Source of the DNA: Selaginella tamariscina
Lineage: Eukaryota > Streptophyta > Lycopodiopsida > Selaginellales > Selaginellaceae
Assembly (NCBI GenBank): GCA_003024785.1
Contig: PUQB01000127.1
Coordinates: 326,384-390,383, forward strand
Length of the DNA: 64,000 nt
Direction: 5' to 3'
Positions 13,101 to 23,915 of this stretch are shown here, piece after piece. Numbering within the stretch: position 1 is the first letter of the stretch; each line of letters opens with the position of its first letter. The notes beneath the pieces are model-generated. The model saw only the letters and a program-made list of their open reading frames with translations, had not been told where the DNA came from and searched no databases. The position numbers and the translations under genes are program-made.

Positions 13101-13607
13101 CATAAAAATAACATAAGTTTTATTAATTTATTGAAGAATATGAAATCCTTTGTAAAAGAGATCTTTTTCATCAACTTCAATCTTACATAATTTTTCATTA
13201 AAATGAAAGAGTCACAAAACCCATAAAAAACATTAAAACCACTTGATAATAATAAGGGTGTTCCTAGGTTAAATGATAGTCACATCCTTAGCATTGATGA
13301 AAAAAGTAATGAATTTATAAAGGTTGCTCTAATAAGTAAACAATTAGCAATATGAGTGAGAACGTCCTCAGCATTAAAGATATATATACCAAAATTTTAA
13401 GGAATATTATATATATAGTTGTTTTTAAATGCTACAAATGTGTAAATGCATATGGACAAAGTACTTACTTTAGGTACCCCCTTCTTTGAACCTGCTTTTT
13501 AAATTAAATATTTTCTTTAAACATAAATAGAATAAAAGCAAAAAATATTTCAACTTTTGAAATGTTAATTTTCATTATTTTATAATGATTAATAAAAAGG
13601 TTAAAAA
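10133..13607. other. AT-rich intergenic DNA without recognised genes
   Basis: About 3.5 kb, very AT-rich. The only notable open frame is 65 codons at 11869-12066 (+), whose first 20 residues look like a signal peptide (MGWFRTFIIAYFALASAYAQ). Without conservation this cannot be called a gene. Nothing else is seen. Confidence 0.6.
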
Positions 13608-13737
13608 TGTGTATATCCTATTAACCCAACAACCCTAACTTATTTACAAGAGTGAGTGGTCCAGATTGAAACTAATCCAATGGATATCAAAATCCACTAT
13701 GTTAATAATAATATGTGCACATGCAGTGGATATTACA
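13608..13737 (-). repeat. 3' LTR of element A
   Basis: 130 bp, beginning TGTAATATCC and ending ATACACA in element orientation; partner of 19528-19666, with which it shares most positions including the block around 'aataatatgtgcac'. Confidence 0.75.
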
Positions 13738-14209
13738 TCATCCTCTCCTTTCAGAAGGATGGAAGGTGGTTAGGGTTCTATGGTAGATGGGCCCGGATCA
13801 GGAGGAACATTAAAAGGAGGCATCAATGGATTTGTAAGCGACACAGCTTGTTCCTGACCCGTTGCACAAAACGCTTCAACTGTTGCACATGCACAATTGA
13901 GTTGAATGTCGTGCTAAACCTCATAAATTTGCAATCCTACCTGCTGCAACACTCAATATGGTCCCTTCCACTGAGCAAGGAGACTCTTGGCTAAACCACA
14001 TACCATAAACTTGGGAAAATAAACCAACACCAACTCATCCACCTTATACTTTGCAGGTGGATGATGATGAGAATTTTAGCACTGTTGTTGTCCCACTTGT
14101 ACGCGGCCCAAGTGTTATGCAAACTCTGCTCAGACCAATGAAAGAATGCTCGTTAAATACCAATCCCAAGACCTAGCATTAGTAGCTCATACCAACGGAA
14201 CTCTATATC

Positions 14210-16556
14210 CTAGTTACATAAGCATATCGAAGAGACGATAGATAACCATCTCAATCCAAATACTGAAAGTTCACGTACTTTGTAATCATCTCCTTGAAAA
14301 GTCCTAACGAGCCGTTCCACCAAAACCGTCTGAAGATAATAATTACTTATGAAGGTGTGGCATATTCCCAGTCGAGATGTTAAGACATGAAATGCCTTAA
14401 CCATAAACACATGACCATTATCTGAAAGAATCCGCTCCGAACAAGAATGTTGGAACATGACCCAATTAAGGAAGAATTGGTCAATAGCAAAGGCAGTCGC
14501 ACTAGCGAGAGCACCAACTTCCACCCAATAAGTTAAATGTACTCATTGCCAATAGTCAATTGTGAAAAAGGTCCCATCAAATCAAATGTCACCAACTCAA
14601 ATGGACAAGAAACTGCAATTGACTCCAATCGTTCTTTCGAAGTACATGGGGGAGTATTACGAGCTTGGCACCATACACAACTACACACTTGCAACTCTGG
14701 CCAATCTAACTCTGCACCTTGCAGACATTAAATGTCAAGCACAACAATTGTTGATGGTACCGAATCTTCATACAAAAAGTTTATTGATGCTAAAACAATT
14801 GGCTCCTCATGGACAAAAGAAGAGAGATAAGGTGGAAGAGGGGCTAGAGAAAGAGTGTCATCATCAGCCATGGAACTCCCTTGGTGATGAACAACCTCAA
14901 AGTCGTAAATTTGAAGCTTTAAGACCCATCGAGTAGTACAACTAATTAAGTTCTTCCGCTTTAACAACAAAGTGACTGCAGCACGATCGCCTTCAACAGC
15001 ATTTGAAAACCATGCAAGTAGGCATGGAGCTTCTCAAGACTCCAAATCGCTATTAGACACTCCTTTTCTATCGTGGAAATTCATTTCTGCTTGCTGCAAT
15101 GTACGAATGATGTACGCAATGGGATATTGTTGTTCATGTACGCTCATACTCTCATGCATCAATACACCCCTGAGACCGATGTTAGAAGCATCCAACACAC
15201 AAGATGAAAGGATGAGTGTAATTAGGGTATGCAAAAACTGGAAGGGTCGTCAATAACTCTTTAAGATCTGCAAACACCTGCTTGCAATCCTTAGACCAAA
15301 CAAAAGATGACATTGACGACTTCAGCAATGCTCACAACAGTGCAGTACAATCTAAAAGATAATTCATGAAATGGTCTAAATATTGTACCTTGTCAAAAAA
15401 GTGTTACACATCATTCACACACTTTGTGTAGAGAACTTCAAAACTACAACAAGTTTGTCATGATTGACTTACAAACCTTCACGAAAAATGTGATAGCCAA
15501 GATAATTGGTGTCCTTGGAGCCAAACACACACTTAGACGTCTTCAACTTTAAACCAACTTCCCATAACCAATCCAAAACCTTGTGTACATCACCGACATG
15601 CTCCTCCCACATTCCATCCGAGTGGATTAAAACACCATCAATGAAGTCAGCAGTCACCTCCTGCATATCGCAAAAAACCTCGTCCATTATATGTTAGAAA
15701 GTCACTAAAGCATTGTTCAAATCGAAAAGCATCACCAAGAACTCATACAGGCTTAATGGTGTCAAAAAAGCAGTCTTGGGAATGTTCATGTCAGCCATCG
15801 AAACTTACCAATATCCAGAACTAACAGCTCTTCCCTAGTTGATTTAAAAGATTTACATTATGAGAAAGTGGGTAAACATTTGAAATGGTTATTCATTTAA
15901 TGAGCAATAGTTGATGCAGAACTGAATGCTCCCATCTGGCTTCATCACAAAATGAGGTTCGCACACTCAAGGATTTTGAGATTTTCGGATAAAACCTTTC
16001 TTCAACATCTCTTTAACATTTTTTCGTAAGATCTTGAGCTTTTCTAGTGATGAACACTGGACATGTACCTTCATTGACCTAGCATCCCTAGTTGGAATAG
16101 GGTGGCATGTCGTAATCTTGGCCCCAAACAACAAGTCAAAGTTCAAAAGATCAACATACTTTTTAAGTTAATCAATTATTGCAACATGATGGTCATTTGA
16201 GGGATTCAGAGAGGGAAAGGAAGAGCATGAAAAGAAGACAATTGAAAGTAAAGGTAAAATAAAAGTGATGAAAGTGGAGGTGGAAGGTGATGGATGAAAT
16301 GGAATAGAAGTAAAAAAATAAAAGAAAGATAAGGGAGAGTCAAACAGAAGGGAGTTTCAAAGTCACACTTGACATGATTGTGAGTCAACCAATCCATACA
16401 AAGAATAAGGTGAAAAGCTTGACTCGGCACCACCCGTAAAGATTGAAACTCAAACTCACGATTGTCCACACTAACAATAATGTCAACTTCACACGAACAA
16501 GTATGAGTGTGTCTATTGTCATACAGAATGAAGATTGATTTTACCGCACAATGCAA
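14210..16556 (-). pseudogene. Element A pol remnant (protease, RT, RNase H, integrase)
   Basis: Read right to left. Aspartic-protease-like end with FHLILCMDWLTHNHVKCDFETP (16206-16556). RT palm part with DFIDGVLIHSDGMWEEHVGDVHKVLDWL and FGSKDTNYLGYHI (15469-15687); the usual YxDD is degraded. RNase H pieces (LRGVLMHESMSVHEQQYPIAYI, 15034-15234; LQIYDFEVVHHQGSSMADD.LS, 14728-14970). Integrase core piece (FLNWVMFQHSCSERILSDNGHVFMVKAFHVL, 14210-14524). Many stops and frame changes; not functional. Confidence 0.85.
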
Positions 16557-19311
16557 ATGAAGATTACAACGTATAACAATAGATTGAGAAATAAAGACAA
16601 ACTCAAACTTATATTTCCTAATACTGAAAGGAAAACAGGACGTGTCATGTGATTAAATTAAGCTTAAAAAGTGAAGACCGAGTGAAATGGTGCCAAGTAA
16701 ACCCCTTGATGATACTCCCAAAAGAAAGACGGAGGGGTCACTAACTTAGTCGCATGAGGACCCTTCTCTACTCGTGTGATTCGTCATTTCCCGGAAGATC
16801 CACCACATCAAAATCTTCCACTATAGTGACGCCAACTGGACATTATTGTCGCCAAGGTCTCCATCCCGGAAACGAAGGATGTCAATTAAGAAAATGTCAA
16901 CAATGCCAATATGCGTGTCCAACTTCATCACATACCCAACAATGAATTGCACGTCCACGTCCATGGCCCCAACATTGTGCTGGTACACGTGCAACAACAA
17001 CATCAACCTCCATCAGAGCATGACCATCACCAACATGAAGTGGAACTAGAGAACATGAAGTTGCAAGTTGGAGAGGCGATGATTTATATCATTATGCCAG
17101 TCACAGAGCATCGTCATGAGTCACTAGAGCTAGTGCATGCACAAGCCCCACAAGGTCTTGACAAAATGCTTGGCCAGAACATACCTAACTTGATGCTCTC
17201 CAACATGTTAAGCTCTACATGCATCATTACAGTTGTTAGCATGCCCAAACACACTGCCAGAGTTTTAACCCGAAGGGCTAACATGTGGCAACACGTGGCT
17301 ACCAAGTGGCCTTTCGGCGTCAATTCCCTGTGTGAGCAACGCTAAGTTTACAAGATGACTTTAAGAGTCTGACTCAGATGCCTAGTTAAACAGAAGTCTT
17401 AGAGTCCTATCCTATGCCCCCTAGAATGACCATCCCTTAAACCTAAAGGATATCCTGAGTAGACTTTAGAATCCTATCTCAGTAGACCTAAACAGGCTCA
17501 TGCTCTAACCCCACAAAGGAGATGTGCTTTACACATACCCTCATGACAAAGCTAAGGCATCGTCACTTACCCCTTGAGGAATCACCCTCATTTGGGCGTA
17601 TAACCCCTTTAGGGCAACAAGGGGTACCTTGAACCACAATTAACCCTTAAGGGTTTGAGTGGTCAAGCTATACCTTAGACCTAGGGCTAGTACTTAGTGA
17701 GGGCACGAGTGTACGCCGTAGGCGAACATGAGTGTTTTACTAAGCAAACTCCCTTAGGCTAGGTTTGGATAACCCTAAGTACATGACCTTGTGAGTGCTT
17801 CATAAAAGAGCTCATGCTAACAAGCTTAAGTTGTTCAACTCCTAGATTCCAAGGAGAACACTCCCCTAGCCAAGTGTGCCTAGTTATGAGACCTAACCTC
17901 CCTTGAGCAAACGCCCAATGCTTAGCACCCTAGTGCGAGCACAAACATGCATGTTTGCTAGAGTATCCAACCCCTTGGCGACAAACCCATGACACAATCC
18001 TAAAGGGTGTGCCTTAGGCGTTGTATCGTGTGACGTTTAGCCTAGTGTCTCATCTCCATGTGATACTGCCTTCCACGATGTGGGCTATCATGCCATAGCC
18101 CTTAGATTCAAGAGTTGCACCAAGTGCCACAAACGTGGCTCCTAAATGCCAACTCTAGAACCCCTTGGTGAACTCTTAGGAACTGGTAATGTGAACCTGT
18201 CAAACAAGATCCCACGCTCATAGTTGGACAAGGACACAGATGTGTCTTGCTTAGCCATGAGTGCTACACCTAGTTTGACGTGGAGAAGGAGGTTGGAGAC
18301 AAGCCTCAACCTTTGCCTCTTGGAATGTGCATCTAACAAGACCTTCCAGGCATGGATTTGCCAACGTTAAAGGTAAGCTACCCTAAAGGTGGGACATACC
18401 CCTGCCATTTGGAAGTTAGGGCGGCACAATAGAGGGTTGTGCCTTAACACAAGCTAGAGCTTACACCGGCAGAAGAGCAACAAACTCAGTCATGAACCCA
18501 AGAGCTCTCCTATTCATACTCTACCTTATTTATGTGACGGAGCCCCGCCCCCCCCCCCCCCTCTTTTCCTGAATATGTAAGTGGGCTGGCACGAAATTAG
18601 CGAGCCCCTTATTAAGTTAATGAGAGAGTGTTTAACTTAGCCTAACTCTAACCCTAAAACCCTACCCAAGGGGGTGGGGTTTTAAGGGCGTGGGTTAGAG
18701 CAACCTTAGGGGTGTTCCTAACCCTACTAAACACATTGAACTCATTTACATTAACCAATCAGCCTAACTAGGACATCAAAATTGGGGGTGGGTTTCTAGA
18801 AGGTAAGTTCTAGCTTCGCTTAAAGTTTCTTGCAAATACCTAATGACACCCGGCCGGACTATCACTAGATACCCAAGTACACTAAGCGGGCTTTTCCTAC
18901 TACATCTAGGGTCCATCAACATAGTACAGTAGATAACAACAGTGAATGTCCAAAGTAAAGGGTCGAGTCATAGTAAAAACTATGACACACATGTTTGAAG
19001 ATCATTGAAGATCGTTTGAACATACTCCAATCCTCATAAGTTACAACGTCCAGACCATTGTACCATTGCAACACCAACCCTTAAAGACAAGTAAGAAACT
19101 TGCTCAAACACCAAGCATTATTTCACGAATGATATGTGGCGACCATAGTGAAGTGATCAAACCAATGGTACACATCATTCCCAGGATTTTCACTCAAGAA
19201 ATCCAGTCGGACGTGAGAATTTGCAATAAAAGCAGGAGTAGTACCATGGGTTGTGAACGCCAGCATCAATTGAGAGTGATTGTTCAGTTGCATCCGCATG
19301 GCATCCAACAA
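16557..19311 (-). pseudogene. Element A gag remnant, split by a solo LTR
   Basis: The minus-strand frame at 19123-19311 reads VRLDFLSENPGNDVYHWFDHFTMVATYHS, a gag-type start. The coding sense resumes left of the solo LTR (17114-17254: LNMLESIKLGMFWPSILSRP) and runs toward protease. It is full of frame breaks. Confidence 0.6.
17255..18987 (-). mobile_element. Solo LTR, family G (copy 1)
   Basis: 1733 bp, minus orientation, beginning TGTCATAGTTTTTACTATGA and ending ...CTCTGGCA. Flanking 5-mers are cacac (left) and cacat (right), a near-perfect target duplication. A second copy lies at 34711-35669. It includes a long C run (18546-18560) and no ORF of note. The first ~20 bases form their own small palindrome. 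Confidence 0.8.
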
Positions 19312-19527
19312 TTATATGAGTAATTGCTTCACAAACAAAGGATTTGCCTGTTGTGCATTTACAAATAAAAAAGAAAAAAGAAAAATCTACAAGGACATAA
19401 TGATCTAGACAAGTTAGATCTAAAAAAATAAAGAAGATTTATAAAAAAGACACAAATTTGAGTGTTCCATAGGGATAATTAAAGGTGCCCCTCACCTCCA
19501 CCAATGTGAGAGCTCAGAATATAGAAA

Positions 19528-19666
19528 TGTGCATATCCTATTAGCCCAAAAACCATAACTTATATACAAGAGCAAGAGGTCCAAATTGAAACCAATCCAA
19601 CGATTATCAAAATCCATTACACTAATAATAATATGTGCACATTTAGCCGTACATGTGGATCTTACA
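19528..19666 (-). repeat. 5' LTR of element A
   Basis: 139 bp, beginning TGTAAGATCC and ending ATGCACA in element orientation. The following internal sequence (TTCTATATTCTGAGCTC) is at best a degenerate primer-binding site. Confidence 0.75.
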
Positions 19667-20551
19667 GTCATAAAGTAATATATAGTAAATTTAACCCAAT
19701 TAAAAGGAAAATTTAAAATAAATATCAATTATTACAACATGTATATGTACAAACACTTTTTATGTACATAAATCATATTTTAAATGTGATATACTTGAGC
19801 AATTTGCTTTGAAAAAGAAAAAAAATAAAAATAATAATCAAAAACCAAATGTGTCAAGTAACAATAAATTTAAAATTTTCTAACCTTATTATTATGGTGC
19901 TAGAATAATAATTAACACATCTTGTGTTCAAATTTAATTAAAAAATTTAACTATGATTAAATAATAATTTAGTTGGTGTTTCATTGGTTAGAACAAGATG
20001 TTAAATACATTTGATTATTTATATGTACACATTCAATTTGTTCTTTTTCTTTTCTTTTCTATATTTTCATGATTTTATTTAAATTAAGATTATTTTATGG
20101 TTAGATTAGAACTTGAGTTGTCATTCCATCCTTTGAATAATTTAAAATGGTTATTAAAAAGTCAATAATTGTATGCTCATTTTCCATAAAAGGAACATAA
20201 GCAATTACATGCACCTCCAGTAGTTGCATATAGACTATCTTATTAAATAATAATAGATTTGAAGAAATTTTAATACGATGGACTGATTGCATCAAACACT
20301 CTTGTAAATTAAACAAAACGCAAATACGTTCCCATAGCGATAAAAGTGAATTTGAAGATGTAATTATTGTAAAGTTGTTGGTGATAACCTTTGTTTAAAT
20401 ATAAACTTTGTTTGTTATATTCTTTCAAGATTTGGACATATACCTATGAGGTGGCAATTGCAATCAAATAACCCTAGAGGTGCTTGTTTAGTTTAGAGTT
20501 AGGATGATGTGACAATTGGTTAGAGTTCTCTCTATCTAGTTAGTCTGAAAG
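19667..20551. other. AT-rich spacer between elements A and B
   Basis: No gene or repeat recognised. The last five bases (tcata, 20552-20556) are the target duplication of element B. Confidence 0.6.
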
Positions 20552-20556
20552 TCATA

Positions 20557-20826
20557 TGTTATGACCCATATTACAAATCAAATAATATTCCCTAGAAAGG
20601 TATAAGCCAAAATATTACTTAAAGGCTATAAGAACACATGTACATAGATTTAAAAGAATCCAAAAAGTATATAGATCTAGGGTATAAAAGGGAAATAAAA
20701 GAATTAAGAAAGGCACCATAATATTGGAAGCCCTTTTGGAAAGCAATGTGTGGAGATTACAGACAACTCAAGGGAGGTCGAGTAGTCTTGTGAGGGTCTT
20801 TAATTTGTATATAGTGGTGCCTAACA
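20557..20826 (+). repeat. 5' LTR of element B
   Basis: 270 bp, TGTTATGACCCATAT...CCTAACA. It is followed at once by AACTAGTATCAAAGC, a degenerate initiator-Met-tRNA primer-binding site. Partner LTR at 48807-49044 (reverse); the two are clearly diverged and differ in length, so the element is not young. Confidence 0.85.
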
Positions 20827-22224
20827 AACTAGTATCAAAGCAAGGTTCGAGACGAGTGACTAGTGGGAATGAGAGGATTAATACCAATGAAGAGTGGATA
20901 AACAAGAAAATCGTGATCAAACTATACGCTATGGTGAAAGATTTAAAACAATTTCAAGAGTATGTGAATGGCTCATTGGAGGTGATTCCTGAGCAGTTGG
21001 ATACTATTGAAGATTAGCTTGCTCAAAAAATTGTGGTGGTAAGAGCCAAGTATTGGATCGTCTTTGTGTTCCATTTTTTTTGGCAAAGAATCTGCAGATG
21101 AGGTTATGAGTTGGTTGGAGATAGCAGCAAACTTGCTTACTGCACAAGGAGTGACTACCGAGCAATCTATGATAGCTATATCAATGGTCTTAAAAGATAA
21201 AGTTGCGAGGTGGTGGACACACATTTGAAATCAGTTCAATTAGCTCATTAGGAGATGATTGCAACTTGAAAGGAGTTCTCTAAGCTATTTAAGAAGGTGT
21301 ACACTCCTGAGTTCGATGTATTTCATGCAAGACATGAACTATAACACTTACAGCAAGGAAAGATGACCTTGGACGACTACATTGAGAAGTTTCTAATGTG
21401 TTTGCCAACCAACAGAAGGATTATTTTAAAAATGGAATATAAAGTACTAACTTGCATAAACATCTTAACTCAATAATTCAATTTAAGAATTTGGAGTAGC
21501 TGTTCGAGTATGCTTGCTTGCTAAATATGAGGAGAAGGTTTTTAAGGAGAACGAGTGACATGGCAAGAAGTTGTGGTAGGATCACCTCTCCAAGTCCTCA
21601 TGAGCACCATGAGTATAGAGGGAATAGAAATCGTGCTAAGCCGAAGTCCAAGCTAGTGGCCTTTAGTTCTTATCACACTAACAACTGACATAATAAGATT
21701 GTTAAGGTGTTTGATAACGAACGTTGTCACTTGTATGGAGAGGTGGAAATTAGAAGGCAAATTGTCCAAAGAGAAAACATCCAAGGGTAAAAGTTTTAAT
21801 GGTGGCAAGGACAAGGAGATGCCTAAGAAGCTTTAAGAAATGGAGCATGGAGAGGAGCACAAGGGAGATAACTCTAAAATGTGAGATAAATTTTTGTCTC
21901 TTCTTGCTTGACAAGTAAACTGCATGGCACAGGAGGAGCCACACACACGTGCTATTGTGGTGAAGGGACAACTTGGTGGATGTTCAATGCAAATCCTCTT
22001 GAATAGTGAAAGTAGTGATAACTTTATGTCAGCAAGTGCCAGAGTGTAGCTTGCCCATGAAGATTGTGCCTCAATATGAGATTGAGGGCTCAACTACTGT
22101 CACATAGAGCTAGAATGCTTGTTGTGGTGGAGTTACAGCTAGAGGTTGGCAAAACCTAGACTTTCTTTCTTGTAAAGCTAGTGCATATGGATCTCATCCT
22201 TGGGATGAGTTGGTTGGAGCGTGT
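20827..22224 (+). pseudogene. Element B gag and protease start
   Basis: Gag pieces: VTSGNERINTNEEWINKKIV and YTPEFDVFHARHEL..LQQGKMTLDDYIEKF. A CCHC-like knuckle follows near 21720. The protease starts near 21980 with a degraded LLDSGSSDNFM-type site and ends LVHMDLILGMSWLERV, cut by E1. Several stops are present. Confidence 0.75.
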
Positions 22225-22252
22225 ATGCACGTTTGTAACTAAAGTGGGCATG
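22225..22252 (+). repeat. Left terminal inverted repeat of E1
   Basis: Pairs with 38304-38330; one extra T and two substitutions in 28 bp. The same end recurs at 58742 (E3) and in both arms of the foldback (9510, 10038). Confidence 0.9.
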
Positions 22253-22491
22253 ATACGTGAAAATGGGAATATAAAATAAATTACTAATTAATACTTAAGT
22301 TTTAATTATTAATTAATCATTTAATTAATATAATTAAGCCTTAAATATTAATTAATTAATTAATCCTTCAATAACCTTACTTAGTAAGGAATATTCCTAA
22401 AATATCTTAGAATATTCATATTATTCTAAAAATAGTTTACAATAATGAAGAAATACTATCAAACATAATTACAAATGAAATCATTTTCTTA

Positions 22492-23686
22492 TCAACATGT
22501 TAATTTTTTTATAAATACTTTCTTCCTATCATACAAAGAAATCTTCATTTTGTCTAAATCATCACTCTCCGGATTAATCAAATCATTTTGGTCAATATCT
22601 TGATGTTGTTGCCACCACTTAACACTCTCACGAATGCAATTGGGAGTTGCCATCCTTGTTAATACATAAGATGTGATAAGAGAAGGTCTGCATAAAGGCT
22701 CATCTAAAAACTGACGTTCCTTAAGAATAATATTATAAAGCGCCCGGTTGCTATCCTTCATTTTATAAAATTCAATATCACGAGAAAGAAAAGCTTCAGG
22801 AAATGTATGATACGGTGGATACTGCTCACAAAAATTTTCGAGATTCTTCTTTCTGAGGCACGTATCCAAGTAGTTCACTAGCTCATCCATGATATCGGTA
22901 TCAGAATATGGATCGAAAGTGATTGGATGAATACAAGCAATGTTTTGGTTGAGCATAGCCTTCTGAGGAGAGTCGTCTACTACTAACATCTGTGCGTTCT
23001 TCATTATCCTTAAGCGACTGATCTCCCCATGAGTCCCAATTATTCTTTCATTCTTGAAGAAGTACGGCTTGCTTTCCTTTCTTATATTGTGAAATTCGAG
23101 AGGTTTATAACATATTCGCTGGTCAAAAATCCAATCTTTACGAATCACCTCTTCTGCAACACTACAATGTTTCTTAAGTAAATTCAACAGCGGTGTTAAG
23201 TTATGAATCTGCATGCATGACCAAATCCCCACAAGCGCACCCATCTCCTTAAGCTTTTGAAAGAGACGATCCAACCCTGGACGAAAAATAATATCATATC
23301 GAAATTTACCATGACAAGGAATGAAATCTCCTTGTTTGATTTCTTTTTTCTATCTCGGGCCTTTGTCGATGAAGCAGAACACCATTGACATCCAACAACA
23401 CAATATGGCCATGAGTAACATGAGATAGCGTTGCCTCTTGAATACTTTGCAAATCACTTGTTTGCTCCCTTTCACATTTATCCGTTGCCACTATCTCGTT
23501 GCCTATCCCTTCATCATTTAATTGTACATCATCCTTACAAGATTCAGATATTGCATGCGCTGAAGAAATTGATTTCGGAATTGAAGCCAATAAAAATGAT
23601 GATGAAGTGGCCCCCATGGTAACGATGTTTTGAGCTGCATTATTATCCATTTCCTGCATGAACTCTGTCATTCTGACATGTGGCAC
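22492..23686 (-). CDS. HAD-superfamily (FCP1/NIF-type) phosphatase carried by E1
   Basis: Predicted phosphatase of the FCP1/NLI-interacting-factor fold. Motif I is GHIVLLDVNGVLL (about 23371-23400): the nucleophile Asp is present, but the second Asp of DxDx(T/V) is Asn. Then RPGLDRLFQKLKEMGALVGIWSC (motif II, Ser) and, after an insert, MLVVDDSPQKAMLNQN (motif IV, acidic pair), followed by ITFDPYSDTD..MDELVNYLDTCL. The N-terminal ~100 residues are low in predicted structure. Start is 23686, or Met at 23650. One frame change lies near 23345 (after HRQRPE); copy E3 reads through there (RPEDRKKEIKQGDFIPC), so the family gene is open. Transcribed in the same direction just downstream of the ParB-like gene, with a 230-bp gap. 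Role in the transposon unknown; a captured host phosphatase is the simplest reading. Confidence 0.75.
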
Positions 23687-23915
23687 AAGAAATTGTCGCC
23701 AAACCCCTCTTTACCTCATGCAATGCTGAAAATCCATGTTCTCAATTATTTCATTACATCTGCAAAATGATAATTAGCTGACCTTAATATATTAAATAAT
23801 TGTGTGACCCATGTTTGAACTAAAAGCTTCATTAATCCTTGAGAATTTATTTTCTGTACAAATATAAAAGAAATATACAAAAATGCCTTATGTTATACTC
23901 ATTTACAACTATTCA

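Larger units (their letters stand above)
13608..19666 (-). mobile_element. Ty3/gypsy element A, decayed, minus strand
   Basis: Two short similar ends in direct repeat (13608-13737 and 19528-19666) bracket gag, protease, reverse transcriptase, RNase H and integrase remnants in minus-strand order. Just inside the left (3') LTR the minus strand reads a purine-rich GAAAGGAGAGGATGA, a good polypurine tract. Flanking 5-mers (aaaaa / gtcat) do not match, so no target duplication survives. The element is interrupted by a solo LTR at 17255-18987 inside gag. Confidence 0.8.

Noticed and set aside
6474-13607. tRNA or other RNA genes in the AT-rich region
   Set aside because: No cloverleaf-type pattern or A/B box pair was recognised by eye; a covariance-model scan would be needed to exclude them.
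13738-19527. Plus-strand ORFs as genes (e.g. 14562-14936, 16911-17345)
   Set aside because: They are shadows of the minus-strand gypsy pol and gag of element A.
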